Source of the DNA: Paracoccus sp. TOH | Lineage (GTDB): Bacteria > Pseudomonadota > Alphaproteobacteria > Rhodobacterales > Rhodobacteraceae | NCBI RefSeq assembly: GCF_030388245.1 | Contig: NZ_CP098360.1 | Coordinates: 1,014,501-1,078,500 of the forward strand | Reading direction: 5' to 3' | Length of the DNA stretch: 64,000 nucleotides | Shown: positions 17,784 through 26,693 of the stretch, in pieces | How the letters are laid out: each line of letters opens with the position of its first letter | Numbering within the stretch: position 1 is the stretch's first letter | Notes under the pieces: generated by a model | What the model saw: only the letters and a program-made list of their open reading frames with translations | Told to the model about the DNA's origin: nothing | Database searches by the model: none | Program-made: the position numbers and the translations under genes

Positions 17784-18874
17784 GGTTGCGGGGTCACCCA
17801 CCAGCTTCCCGGCACGGTGACGGGCGAGAAGCGGGCATTGATCTCGGCCAGGGTGGCGGCGGGATCGACATCCTCGAACAGCGCGGGATGGAAGGTCTTG
17901 GCCAGGTATTCGATCAGCGCGATATGGATGGGCGAATCGTTGAACATGTGCCAGACGCCGGCGGCGCGGCCCTGCTCCACCGCCCGCAGCGCCGAGAAGC
18001 CGGGCGCCGAGACCAGCGCCTCGAAGCTGGCCTGCGCGGTCGCGGCATCGACCTCCGAGCCCAGCACCAGCCCGCCGCGCGCCGCCATATGCGTGCCGCC
18101 GGTGGCGATATAGATGTCGGGATCGGCGCCGATCAGATATTCCAGGCTGACATTGCCGACCGGGGTCTTGACCGTCTCGGCGCCGATGTTTCGTCCGCCA
18201 GCGGTGACGATGAAATCGTTGAACACGCCCGAGCCCACGGTCGAGCAGCAGCCGGTGGGCGCGGCATGGACGTGGAAGAACACCCGCGGCCGCTCGGTGA
18301 CGGCGGCCAGCCGGCCGCGGACCCGGTCGAGCCGGGTTTCGTAAAAGCCGGCGAATTCCTCGGCCCGTTCCTCGGCGCCGGTCAGTTTGCCCAGGATGTG
18401 CAGGCTGGGGATCGAGTTTTCCTGCGGATGCGAGAAGAAGTCGACATAGGCGACCGGGATGCCTGCCGCCTCGATCTGCTGGCGCACCAGTTCGGTGCCG
18501 GGATCGTTCTGGTCGATCAGCGTCAGCACCACCAGGTCGGGATGCAGGCCGATGATCGCCTCGGCCGACAGGCCGCGCGTGCCGGCGCCGACCGGCTTGA
18601 TCTGGTCGATATCGGGAAATTTCTGCCGATAGGCGGCCAGGGTCGGCTCGTCCAGCGCCCGCGCCAGCCGCCAGCCGCTGACCAGCGAGACCGGGTCGTC
18701 ATGGATCAGCCCCAGCACCGACAGATGCCGCGCCTCGGCCAGGACAATATGCTTGGCGGGCTGGGGCAGCGTGACCTCGCGCCCCAGGATGTCGGTCGCG
18801 GTGACGTCGGCACGGGCCAGGCCCAGCGAGGCGATCAGCGCGGCGGCGGCAAGCAGGGGACGGGTCAGGATCAT
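17780..18874 (-). CDS. Periplasmic iron-chelate binding protein (FecB-like)
   Basis: Substrate-binding component of the importer, 364 residues with a Sec signal peptide (ILTRPLLAAAALIASLGLARA) and a class III binding-protein fold: N-lobe DILGREVTLPQPAKHIV, central LHPDLVVL, C-lobe LIGADPDIYIATGG. A CC pair (TGCCSTVGSG) in the middle is unusual. First gene of the overlapping three-gene operon. The nearest neighbour upstream is the beta-propeller gene, 67 bases away and in the same direction, so they may be one transcript. Substrate is inferred from context only. Confidence 0.87.
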   Translation of the reverse strand: MILTRPLLAAAALIASLGLARADVTATDILGREVTLPQPAKHIVLAEARHLSVLGLIHDDPVSLVSGWRLARALDEPTLAAYRQKFPDIDQIKPVGAGTRGLSAEAIIGLHPDLVVLTLIDQNDPGTELVRQQIEAAGIPVAYVDFFSHPQENSIPSLHILGKLTGAEERAEEFAGFYETRLDRVRGRLAAVTERPRVFFHVHAAPTGCCSTVGSGVFNDFIVTAGGRNIGAETVKTPVGNVSLEYLIGADPDIYIATGGTHMAARGGLVLGSEVDAATAQASFEALVSAPGFSALRAVEQGRAAGVWHMFNDSPIHIALIEYLAKTFHPALFEDVDPAATLAEINARFSPVTVPGSWWVTPQP

Positions 18875-18941
18875 GGCGTTTCCAGGGCTGGGGTGCCGGG
18901 GCGCAGCGATGCGCGCGCGCCCCGGCCGGTTCGGCTGCTTC

Positions 18942-20348
18942 TTAGCCTGCGGCGGGCGTGATGCGCCAGATGCGGTCGCCAGCCTCGTCATCCGCGCCCT
19001 TGGACTTGTTCACCGCCCAGACATTGCCCTTGCCGTCGGCGCGCAGCTGGTTGGGCAGGCTGCCGGCGTCGATATTCGCTACGATCTCGCCCTCGGGGCT
19101 GACCACGGCGATGGTGCCGGCGCCGCGATTGGCGACATAGGCCAGGCGGCTGACCGGCTCGAAGGCGACGTTCAGCGGGCCGGCGCCGACCGCCACGTCA
19201 TGGATCACCTCGCCGGTCTCGGCCTTGACGATCAGCAGGTTGTCGGTGGCCTGCGAGGCGACGAAGATCAGCCCCTCCTGCGGGTCGTAGGCCACGCCCG
19301 AGGCGGCCTTGACGCCGGGCAGCGGGATCACCCGAACCTCGCCCGAGGCCAGGTCGACCACCGCCGCCTCGGGGGTGGACAGGCTGACGGTGACCAGCTT
19401 GCCGCCCGCCTCGTCGATATCCAGCGCCATGGTCGAGAATGCCTCGCCGCGGATCTGCGACGTGATGGTGATCGGCTCCAGCGGCTCGAGCGTCCTGGTG
19501 TCGAAGACCTTGATCTCGGGCGTGCCGGTGGCGCTGGCATAGGCGCGGCCATTGGCCTCGTCCACCAGCACGTCGCGGGCATGCGGCACGGCGCCCGGCG
19601 CGAACTGCTTGACCAGCGACAGGTCGGACTGCTTGTAGACCGCGGCGCTGTCCTGGCGGGTGTTGGTCACCCAGACATGGCCGTTCGCATCGTCCACGTC
19701 CACGCCATAGACCGCGAACAGGCCGCCGTCGCTGCCGTCCGCGCGCGCGGGGGCGGCGGCGGGTGTCACCTCGGCGACGATCTTCAGCGTCTGGGGGTCG
19801 ATCTTGACCAGCTTGGCTTCCTTGACCGGCGGGCGGCCGACGGCGCTGGTGACGAAGACCGCGTCCCCGGCCGCGTTCGCCTTGACCTGATAGAGGCCGC
19901 GCACCACCGGCTGGCTGGTGACGGCGAATTTCTCGGCGCCGCTGACCGGAACCTGGGGCGAGACCTTCAGCTCGACCACCTCGGCCGAGGCCGGGTTCTC
20001 GGTGATGACGACGATCGGCTGCAGCCCGATCTCGGCCTCGGCGTCGATGTCGAGCGCGAAGCTGAAGGTGCCGTCCTCGGCCACGGCGATCGGCTCGGGG
20101 GTCAGCACCTTCGGGCCGCGCATCAGGGTGACGGTCTGGCCGGGGATCATCGCCTCGCCCGCGATCACCGCCTTGCCGCCCTGGTGGACCGGGGCGCGGC
20201 CCTCGCCGCCGGCGCTGACATGGCCGGCGAAATCGACCAGCGGCTTGGTGAAGATCGTGTCGGCCAGCACCGGGGCGGAAAGAACCGACAGCGCCAGCGC
20301 CGAGACGCCCAGCAGGGACCGAAGGCGATAGCGGGATTGGATGGCCAT
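18942..20348 (-). CDS. Secreted YncE-like beta-propeller protein
   Basis: 468-residue periplasmic protein with a cleavable signal (MAIQSRYRLRSLLGV... SAPVLA). The first 120 residues of the mature protein look like a beta-sandwich (VIAGEAMIPGQTVTLMRGPKV). The rest is a run of about seven YncE/NHL-like blades with recurring patterns such as YGVDVDDANGHVWVTNT, YDPQEGLIFVASQATDN and FEPVSRLAYVANRGAGT. No catalytic residues are recognisable. The start has AAGGAGC before it. YncE is iron-regulated in E. coli, and this copy sits at the head of a ferric-chelate ABC operon, so a role in siderophore handling is inferred, not shown. Confidence 0.82.
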   Translation of the reverse strand: MAIQSRYRLRSLLGVSALALSVLSAPVLADTIFTKPLVDFAGHVSAGGEGRAPVHQGGKAVIAGEAMIPGQTVTLMRGPKVLTPEPIAVAEDGTFSFALDIDAEAEIGLQPIVVITENPASAEVVELKVSPQVPVSGAEKFAVTSQPVVRGLYQVKANAAGDAVFVTSAVGRPPVKEAKLVKIDPQTLKIVAEVTPAAAPARADGSDGGLFAVYGVDVDDANGHVWVTNTRQDSAAVYKQSDLSLVKQFAPGAVPHARDVLVDEANGRAYASATGTPEIKVFDTRTLEPLEPITITSQIRGEAFSTMALDIDEAGGKLVTVSLSTPEAAVVDLASGEVRVIPLPGVKAASGVAYDPQEGLIFVASQATDNLLIVKAETGEVIHDVAVGAGPLNVAFEPVSRLAYVANRGAGTIAVVSPEGEIVANIDAGSLPNQLRADGKGNVWAVNKSKGADDEAGDRIWRITPAAG

Positions 20349-20491
20349 GGAAAGCTCCTTGAACAGGGGGAACGGACGTGGCTGACCGCTGGGGCTGGCT
20401 CGGATCAGGCGGCACCCTATAATCCTGACGGTCCTTGTCAACTAACGCCGGGCGGGGCAGATAGCTTTGTGAACGAAAGGATTGTCGCAAG
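20349..20491. promoter_or_regulatory. Divergent promoter region of the iron-uptake locus
   Basis: 143 AT-richer bases between the beta-propeller gene (minus) and the esterase-like gene (plus). A TATAAT hexamer at 20418-20423 points to the plus gene, and a TTGACA at 20441-20436 points to the minus gene, but neither has a good partner at 17 bases. I could not make out a canonical Fur box, Irr box or RirA box. Confidence 0.3.
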
Positions 20492-21325
20492 ATGTCGCAG
20501 GCTGGACAGGTCGGACCGGATCACGCCAGGAAGCAGGCCGAGCTGCGCATCTTCCAGACCGGCGCGCCGACCCATGCGCTGTCGCAAAGGGTGGCGGCGG
20601 TCGGTCCCGGCTACCGGCTGTTCCTGGCCGTGCCCCGGACCCCGGCGCCGGCGCGGGGCTGGCCGGTGCTTTACATGCTGGACGGCAATGCCGCCTTCGA
20701 CTTCCTGACGCCCGAGCATCTGGCGCTGGCTCCGGGGCTGATGATCGTCGGCGTAGGCTATGACACCGACCGGCAATTCGCGCGCGAGCTGCGGACGCTG
20801 GATTTCACCGCGCCGGACGGGCCGGGCGACGGGCTGCGCCCCGACCATGTCCATCCGGGCCGCATGGCCGGCGGCGCGGCGATCTTTCACGACCGCCTGA
20901 CCGGCCCGCTGCGCGCGGCGGCCGAGGCCGGCCTGCCCGTCGATCCCGTCCGCCGCACGCTCTGGGGCCACAGTTTCGGCGGGCTGTTCGCGCTTTATGC
21001 GCTGCTGGCCCGGCCGCAGGGCTTTGCCCGCCATGCCGCGATCAGCCCCTCGATCTGGTGGGACGAGGCGCTGATCCGCCGCGTGGCGCAGGAAGCCGCC
21101 CCCGCATCGTTGCCGCTGCTGGTGGCGCTGGGCGACCGCGAGCAGCGTTCGGGCAGCGCCGGCCCGCCCCCCGACGGGCCGGCGCCGGCGACCATGCAGT
21201 TCGTCGCCGGTCTGGCCCGGCATCCCGGCCACCGGGCGCAGCTTCATGTCCTGCCCGGCCATGCGCATATCCAGACGCTTGCGGGCTCGTTCCCGCTGGT
21301 TCTGCCCTTCGCGGCCGCCGATTAA
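20492..21325 (+). CDS. Alpha/beta hydrolase, IroE/Fes-like siderophore esterase candidate
   Basis: 277-residue alpha/beta hydrolase. The nucleophile elbow is GHSFGG, preceded by the oxyanion segment VLYMLDGNAAFDFL. An acidic residue lies in LLVALGDREQ and the catalytic His in LPGHAHIQT. This matches the IroE/Fes/BesA group, which opens trilactone siderophores to release iron. No export signal is visible, so it should act in the cytoplasm on imported ferric siderophore. Context agrees: divergent from the ferric-chelate ABC operon and convergent with an EntF-like NRPS. Other ester substrates are possible. Confidence 0.82.
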   Translation: MSQAGQVGPDHARKQAELRIFQTGAPTHALSQRVAAVGPGYRLFLAVPRTPAPARGWPVLYMLDGNAAFDFLTPEHLALAPGLMIVGVGYDTDRQFARELRTLDFTAPDGPGDGLRPDHVHPGRMAGGAAIFHDRLTGPLRAAAEAGLPVDPVRRTLWGHSFGGLFALYALLARPQGFARHAAISPSIWWDEALIRRVAQEAAPASLPLLVALGDREQRSGSAGPPPDGPAPATMQFVAGLARHPGHRAQLHVLPGHAHIQTLAGSFPLVLPFAAAD

Positions 21326-21376
21326 CCGGATCTTTGCGACTCTGCGCTTTTCTTGTCCGGAAACGGAGGGAGTCGC

Positions 21377-21634
21377 ATGGTCCTTGTCAGATACGCTTTC
21401 GGAATGCTGGGGATCACGCTTTGCGTGCTGAGCACGACGCGAATGCAGGCGGATTGCCGCGCCGGCTGCGCCGCCTTTGCGGCCGCGCGATGGGATCCGG
21501 GCGAGGTTCTGCCGGGCCTTGCCGGGCTGCTGGGCGGGTTTGCCGCCCTGGCCTTCCCGCAGGCCGGCAAGGCGCAGCCGCCGCCCGGCAGCGCGGCCCC
21601 GGTCAGACCGGGGCCGCCGCCAGCCGGCGGGTAA
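21377..21634 (+). CDS. Small membrane protein of unknown function
   Basis: 85-residue ORF with GGAGGG shortly before its ATG. It has an N-terminal hydrophobic stretch (YAFGMLGITLCVLSTTRM), a CRAGC pair, a second hydrophobic segment (GLAGLLGGFAALAFP) and a Pro-rich tail. No family is recognised. Its last 32 bases overlap the 3' end of the convergent NRPS gene. The good ribosome binding site supports expression, but conservation is unknown. Confidence 0.42.
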   Translation: MVLVRYAFGMLGITLCVLSTTRMQADCRAGCAAFAAARWDPGEVLPGLAGLLGGFAALAFPQAGKAQPPPGSAAPVRPGPPPAGG

Positions 21635-24600
21635 GTTCGGGCAGGATCAGCGCCGTGGCCTCGGCCGAGGTCATCTCGGCATGCAGGAAGGGCAGGTCGA
21701 TGACCTCGAGACCGGCGACATAGGGCGCCCACATCGCCGGGTTCAGGGCGCTGCCCTGGTGGTCGCGGGCGGCGCGGAAATGCGTGACCCGGCCGCCGAA
21801 GCGGCGGTGGCGATGGCCGCGGATCAGCCGGTTGGTGGCGGTCACCGTGCGCACCACCCCGTCCAGAACCGGCTCGGGCAGGGCGCCCAGGGCGCTGTCG
21901 CCCCGGCGCAGGAAAGCCACCACCGCCTCGCGCGTGTCCAGGTCGCGATGCGCCTCGGGGTCGTAGCCGGCGATGGCCAGCAGGGCGCGCAGCGCGGCGA
22001 CCGGGTCGGGCTCGGGCTCGTCCCGCCACGCGTCGCAGGGATAGCTGTCCAGCATGGCGACCAACCCGGTCTCGCGCCCGGTCGCGGACAGGATCGCGGC
22101 AATTTCCTGCGCCAGGATGCCGCCGACCGACCAGCCGGCCAGATGCACCGGCTGGCCGTCCGGAACCAGCGCCGCGATGCGCTGCGCGTAGTCCCGGGCC
22201 AGCGCCGCCAGGCTTTCGGGCATGGCCACCGCCGGGTCGAGGCCGGGATGCTGCAGGCCCCAGACCCGCCGCGCCGGGGCGATGCGCCGCGCCAGCCCGC
22301 GATAGCCCCAGGCCAGGCCGCCGGCCGGATGGATCAGGAACAGCGGCGCCGCCTGCGGATCGCCCTCGGCCAGCAGGATCAGCGGGCCAAGCCCGTCGTC
22401 GCGGGGCGCCCGCGCGTCCAGCGCGGCGGCCAGCGCGGCCAGCACCGGCTGCTCGAAGATGGTGCCCAGGCCCGGATCCAGGCCGGTCTCGGCCTCCAGC
22501 GCCTGCGCCAGCCGCACGGCGGAAAGCGAATCACCGCCCAGGGCGAAGAAATCCGCCTCGGCCGGGGCGGGGGTGTCGAGGTGCAGGATCGCGGCGTAAA
22601 GCCGCGCCAGCAGCCGTTCGGTCGGGGTCTTTGCCGCCCGGCCGGCGGCGGCGAATTCCGGCGCCGGCAGCGCCTTGCGGTCCAGCTTGCCGTTCGCGGT
22701 CACCGGCAGCGCCGCCAGCGCCACCTCGGCCGCAGGCAGCATATAGGCCGGCAGGCTGGCCGCCAGCCGCTCGGCCAGCAGGCCCGGCCGCCAGTCCGCC
22801 GCCGGCACCAGATAGGCCACGAGGCGCTTTTCTCCGGCATGGTCCTCGCGCGCGATCACCACCGCCTCGCGGGCCAGGCCCGAGGCCATGATCGCCGCCT
22901 CGATCTCGCCCAGCTCGACGCGCAGGCCGCGGAGCTTCACCTGATGGTCCGAGCGGCCCAGATAGACCACTGCCCCGTCCGGGCGCAGCCGCGCCAGATC
23001 GCCGGTGGCGTAAAGTCGCCCTGCCGGCCCCGCGACGAAACGTTCCGCGGTCAGGTCGGGCCGGCCCAGATAGCCGCGCGCCAGCTGCACGCCGCCCAGA
23101 TACAGATGCCCGGCCAGACCCGGCGGCACCGGGCGCATCCGTTCGTCCAGCACCTGCAGCGCCGTGTTCCAGACCGGCCAGCCGATCGGCACCGGGTTCG
23201 CGCGGTCCTCGGGCCCGGCGGGCCAGAAACTGACATCCACCGCCGCCTCGGTCGGGCCGTAAAGATTGTGCAGCTCGGCCGTCATCCGGGCATGGAAGCG
23301 GTCGCGCTGGTCCGCCGTCAGCTCCTCGCCCGAGCAGAAGACGCGGGCCATCGCCAGCCCCTGCGAGGCGGGCGAGGCCAGGAAGGCCGACAGCATCGAG
23401 GGCACGAAATGGCAGGTGGTGATGCCGCGTTCGCGGATCAGCCCGGCGATGGCGGCGGGGTCGCGATGCGCGCCGGGCGGCGCCATGACCAGCTCGGCCC
23501 CGGCGATCATCGGCAGGAAGAACTCCCAGACCGAGACGTCGAAGGTCGCCGGGGTCTTCTGCAGGATGCGGTCCTGGGCATTGATGCCGTATTGCGCCCG
23601 CATCCACAGCAGGCGGTTGACGATGGCGCGATGCTCGACGGCGACGCCCTTGGGCTCGCCGGTCGAACCCGAGGTGAAGATCACATAGGCCAGATCGTCC
23701 GGCGCCGGCGCGGCCTTGGGGCGGCCCGCGGCGGGCCGGTCGGCCGGCCGGTCGGCGGGCCAGTCGGTGGGCCAGTTGGTGGGCAGCAGCAATTCGGTGC
23801 CCGGCGGGAACAGCCCGGCCAGATCGGCCGAGGTCAGCACCGCGACCGGCCGGGCCTGCGCCAGGATGCGGGCGATGCGCTCGGGCGGATGCGCCGGGTC
23901 CAGCGGCAGATAGGCCGCGCCGGCGCGCAGGATGGCCAGCAGCGCCACCGGCAGTTCCAGCGCGCGGTCCAGCGCCACCGCGACGATGCGGTCCGGACCG
24001 GCGCCGAGCACCTGCAGCCGCGCAGCCAGAGCCGCGCTGCGGCGATCGAGCGCGGCGCAATCCAGGCTGGCCGCGCCGAAGCTGACGGCCGGCGCCTCGG
24101 GCGTGGCGGCAAGCTGCGCCTCGATCAGCGCGGTCAAGGTGGTGTCGGGCAGCGGATGCCGGGTCGCCTGGGCCCGCGCTGTGCTTGCCGCGATCTCGGC
24201 CGGGCTGGCGGTCGGCACTTCGGCCAGGGTTTCGGCCGCCAGCGCCGCGGCCAGGAAGGCCGCCAGCCGGTCGCCATGGCCGCGCACCTCCTCGGGCGCA
24301 TAAAGCGCCGGGTTCGCGTCCACCTCGAAGATCATCCCCGCGGCCGGGTCGCCGCGGAAGGTCAGCGTCAGGTCGTCCACCGCCCCGGCGCCCAGGATAT
24401 GCAGCCGGCAGTCGAGCCCCGGGAATTCCGGCGGCCTGTCAAAGGGCTGCACGTTCACCAGCGGCCCGTAAAGCCGCCGCGTGCCGCCGACCAGCCCCAG
24501 TTCGCGCCGCAGAATCTCGCTGCGGTAAAGGCCGCGGCGGCGGGCCTGGGCCATGGCTTTCGACTGCGCGGACAGCCATTCGGGCAGGGGCGCGTCCTCG

Positions 24601-25517
24601 TCCGGGCGCAGCCGGTGCGGCAGAACGTTCATCGCCATGCAGGGCACCTGCGCGATCCTGCGGCCCATCCGCGCCATGAAGGGCAGGCCGATCACCGCCT
24701 CACCGCCGGTCCAGCGCGCCAGATAGGCGCCGCAAAGCGCGTTCAGCACATCCGGCCAGCCCAGCCGGTGTTCGGCGGCATAGGCCGCCAGCCGGTCCAG
24801 CAGCGCCTGCGGCAACCGGCGCGAATCGCGCAGGAAGTCATGGCCGCTGACCGCGCGGCCCGGCGCCGGGCCCGCGACCTCGGGCAGGCCGGTAAGCTGG
24901 GCGTGCCACCAGTCGCGGTCGGCCGCGCGCCGGGGCGAGGCGCGCCAGGCCGCGTCCTCCTCGGCCGCCAGCGCCAGCGGGCCGAAGGGCTCGGGCTCGG
25001 GCGTGCCGGCCACCAGCGCGGCGTAATGCGCGGCGATGCGGTTGGTGACCAGCACCATGCCATAGCCGTCGATGGCCAGGTGGTGGATGCGCTGGTAAAG
25101 GAAATGCCGCTCGGGGCCGAGTGCGATCAGGCTCAGCGCCCCGGCCGGCTCGCGCGCCAAATCCAGCGGGCGGCGGCTGTCGGCCTGCATCTGCGCCTGC
25201 GCCTGCGCCTCGGCATCGGGCTGGGCGGAAAGGTCGGCGAAGCCCAGGATCGGCGGCAGGCCGACGCTTTGGCGCGGCCCGTCCGGCCCGGCGAAGAAGC
25301 GCAGCGCCAGGGCCGGGGTTTCGGCGATGGTGCGGGAGACCGCCCGGGCCAGCGCGTCGCGGTCCAGCGGGCCGGTCAGTTCCAGATATTGCCCGGTGTT
25401 CAGGATCGGGTTGTCCGCGTCCAGCGCCTGGACATACCACAGCCCCTCCTGCGCCTCGGTCAGCGGGCAGCCGGTCTCGGTCGGGATGTCGCGATTCTGA
25501 GCATTCATCTGGGCCAT
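21603..25517 (-). CDS. EntF-like nonribosomal peptide synthetase (C-A-T-TE), serine-activating
   Basis: 1,304-residue single-module NRPS with the same domain order and nearly the same length as E. coli EntF. Condensation domain near 18-440 with HHLAIDG (145-151). Adenylation domain near 460-950 with YVIFTSGSTGEPKG, FDVSVWEFF, LYGPTEAA and NGKLDRK. Carrier FFALGGDSL near 997. Thioesterase with GWSVGG near 1131. Read against EntF, the substrate pocket residues appear to be D-V-W-H-F-S-L-V-D, the serine code. The expected job is to join an aryl acid (supplied in trans) to serine and cyclise the product. No entABCE, MbtH or PPTase gene is nearby. Contains a 4 x 12-bp repeat. Confidence 0.9.
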   Translation of the reverse strand: MAQMNAQNRDIPTETGCPLTEAQEGLWYVQALDADNPILNTGQYLELTGPLDRDALARAVSRTIAETPALALRFFAGPDGPRQSVGLPPILGFADLSAQPDAEAQAQAQMQADSRRPLDLAREPAGALSLIALGPERHFLYQRIHHLAIDGYGMVLVTNRIAAHYAALVAGTPEPEPFGPLALAAEEDAAWRASPRRAADRDWWHAQLTGLPEVAGPAPGRAVSGHDFLRDSRRLPQALLDRLAAYAAEHRLGWPDVLNALCGAYLARWTGGEAVIGLPFMARMGRRIAQVPCMAMNVLPHRLRPDEDAPLPEWLSAQSKAMAQARRRGLYRSEILRRELGLVGGTRRLYGPLVNVQPFDRPPEFPGLDCRLHILGAGAVDDLTLTFRGDPAAGMIFEVDANPALYAPEEVRGHGDRLAAFLAAALAAETLAEVPTASPAEIAASTARAQATRHPLPDTTLTALIEAQLAATPEAPAVSFGAASLDCAALDRRSAALAARLQVLGAGPDRIVAVALDRALELPVALLAILRAGAAYLPLDPAHPPERIARILAQARPVAVLTSADLAGLFPPGTELLLPTNWPTDWPADRPADRPAAGRPKAAPAPDDLAYVIFTSGSTGEPKGVAVEHRAIVNRLLWMRAQYGINAQDRILQKTPATFDVSVWEFFLPMIAGAELVMAPPGAHRDPAAIAGLIRERGITTCHFVPSMLSAFLASPASQGLAMARVFCSGEELTADQRDRFHARMTAELHNLYGPTEAAVDVSFWPAGPEDRANPVPIGWPVWNTALQVLDERMRPVPPGLAGHLYLGGVQLARGYLGRPDLTAERFVAGPAGRLYATGDLARLRPDGAVVYLGRSDHQVKLRGLRVELGEIEAAIMASGLAREAVVIAREDHAGEKRLVAYLVPAADWRPGLLAERLAASLPAYMLPAAEVALAALPVTANGKLDRKALPAPEFAAAGRAAKTPTERLLARLYAAILHLDTPAPAEADFFALGGDSLSAVRLAQALEAETGLDPGLGTIFEQPVLAALAAALDARAPRDDGLGPLILLAEGDPQAAPLFLIHPAGGLAWGYRGLARRIAPARRVWGLQHPGLDPAVAMPESLAALARDYAQRIAALVPDGQPVHLAGWSVGGILAQEIAAILSATGRETGLVAMLDSYPCDAWRDEPEPDPVAALRALLAIAGYDPEAHRDLDTREAVVAFLRRGDSALGALPEPVLDGVVRTVTATNRLIRGHRHRRFGGRVTHFRAARDHQGSALNPAMWAPYVAGLEVIDLPFLHAEMTSAEATALILPELTRRLAAAPV
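23737..23784 (-). repeat. 4 x 12-bp tandem repeat inside the NRPS gene
   Basis: Four near-identical 12-base units (such as CGGTCGGCGGGC) encode, on the minus strand, the tetrapeptides PTNW-PTDW-PADR-PADR within a loop of the adenylation domain, between the ELLLPT strand and the APDDLAYVIFTSGS core motif. In-frame multiples of 12 leave the reading frame intact. Likely a slippage-prone, tolerant surface loop. Confidence 0.85.
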
Positions 25518-25670
25518 ACCCCGGCAGGCACAAGGGAAACGGAAACGAAACGGATGCTAACGACCATGTTACCCCGCAGAAAGGTTCGCGGGTCTTGCCC
25601 GTTTCGGGCCATGGCCATACTGTCGCTAAGAAAATTAGTCAACTTTACCGCTTTTCCGGCCAGAACCAGC

Positions 25671-26249
25671 ATGACCCTGCCCACGCCTTCCCTTCCGCTG
25701 CGCGACACCGCTCGGGCCTATGGCCGCATCACCCGGCTGCTGCACTGGAGCATCGCCGCGCTGATGCTGTGGCAGTTCATCGGCATGGGGCTGCGGCTGG
25801 CCCTGGGCCGCACGCCGCTGGTGTCCTTTTTCGTCGGTTCGCATCAGCAGGTCGGCACGGTGCTGTTCCTGCTGATCGCGCTGCGGCTGCTCTGGTCGCT
25901 GGCGAACCGCCGCAACCGGCCGGGTCATGGCGCCGGCCTGCCGGGGCTGGCGGCGCGGCTGGGGCATGGCGCGCTGTATCTGGTCATGCTGATCGTGCCG
26001 GTCGCCGCGCTGCTGCGCGCCTATGGCGGCGAGCGCGGCTTCGCGCCCTTCGGCTTCGAGATCTTCGCGGCGCAGCAACCGCCGATCGGCTGGATGGTCG
26101 GCATCGGCGACGCGCTGCATGGCGAGCTGGGCTGGCTGCTGCTGGCGCTGATCGCCGGCCATGTGCTGATGGTCGGCCTGCACGAGGGGATGTGGCGCGA
26201 CGGCACCCTGGCACGCATGGCCGGCGGCCGGCGCCGGGCCGGCCCCTAG
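25671..26249 (+). CDS. Cytochrome b561 family protein
   Basis: 192-residue four-helix di-haem membrane protein of the bacterial cytochrome b561 family. Candidate haem-ligating histidines are in RLLHWSIAALM, GSHQQVG, GDALHGELGW and AGHVLMV. Such proteins move electrons from the quinol pool to periplasmic or cytoplasmic acceptors; in siderophore loci they have been proposed to help reduce iron. It diverges from the NRPS gene. The 153-base region between them is AT-rich around 25620-25650 and is the likely promoter zone. Confidence 0.87.
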   Translation: MTLPTPSLPLRDTARAYGRITRLLHWSIAALMLWQFIGMGLRLALGRTPLVSFFVGSHQQVGTVLFLLIALRLLWSLANRRNRPGHGAGLPGLAARLGHGALYLVMLIVPVAALLRAYGGERGFAPFGFEIFAAQQPPIGWMVGIGDALHGELGWLLLALIAGHVLMVGLHEGMWRDGTLARMAGGRRRAGP

Positions 26250-26263
26250 GCGACGGTCCGCCC

Positions 26264-26308
26264 AGGGCGCGGCGGCAGATGCCGTCGCGGCGCGGCGTCG
26301 CCCTTTTT
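26264..26308 (+). terminator. Intrinsic terminator after cytochrome b561 gene
   Basis: AGGGCG (26264-26269) pairs with CGCCCT (26299-26304) at the base of a longer GC-rich hairpin and is followed by a run of five T. It lies 15 bases after the cytochrome b561 stop. Confidence 0.72.
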
Positions 26309-26345
26309 CATTGATTGCGCGCCGGGGCGGTGTCACCATTCCGTC

Positions 26346-26681
26346 ATGATGAATGCGCCCTTCGGTTTCCCGTCCGAGCATGATCGCGTGGCCTTCGACC
26401 GGGCCGAACTGGGCGTCATCCTGTCGCTTTACGGCCGCATGGTCGCGGCGGGCGAATGGCGCGACTATGCCATGTCGTTCCTGCGCGACATGGCGGTGTT
26501 CTCGGTGTTTCGCCGGGCGGCCGAGCATCCGCTCTATCGCATCGAGAAGCGTCCCAGGCTGCGCCAGGCGCAGGGGCAATACGCGGTGATCGGCCTGGAC
26601 GGGCGCATCCTCAAGCGCGGGCACGACCTGCCGACGGTGCTGCGGGTGCTGGAGAAGAAGCTGATCCGCCCGGTGGACTGA
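26346..26681 (+). CDS. DUF2794 family protein
   Basis: 111-residue conserved alphaproteobacterial protein of unknown function. The family core ILSLYGRMVAAGEWRDYAM, VFSVFRRAAEHPLYRIEK and LDGRILKRGHDL is all present. No membrane segment or catalytic motif is visible, so it is predicted cytosolic. Tandem ATGs at 26346 and 26349. It converges with the crotonase gene, leaving only 12 bases between stops. Confidence 0.9.
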   Translation: MMNAPFGFPSEHDRVAFDRAELGVILSLYGRMVAAGEWRDYAMSFLRDMAVFSVFRRAAEHPLYRIEKRPRLRQAQGQYAVIGLDGRILKRGHDLPTVLRVLEKKLIRPVD

Positions 26682-26693
26682 CCCGGGCGGCGC

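Noticed and set aside
15973..18874. Assignment of the FecBCD-type operon as a BtuFCD cobalamin importer
   Set aside because: Sequence alone allows it, but there is no cobalamin riboswitch and the immediate neighbours are siderophore-type genes.
21477..25670. Long plus-strand open frame running into the cytochrome b561 gene
   Set aside because: All of it upstream of 25671 is antisense to the NRPS; only the last 192 codons look like a protein.
20349..25670. Fur, RirA or Irr boxes in the iron locus
   Set aside because: I searched both intergenic regions by eye and found only AT-rich stretches and isolated promoter-like hexamers, no convincing operator.
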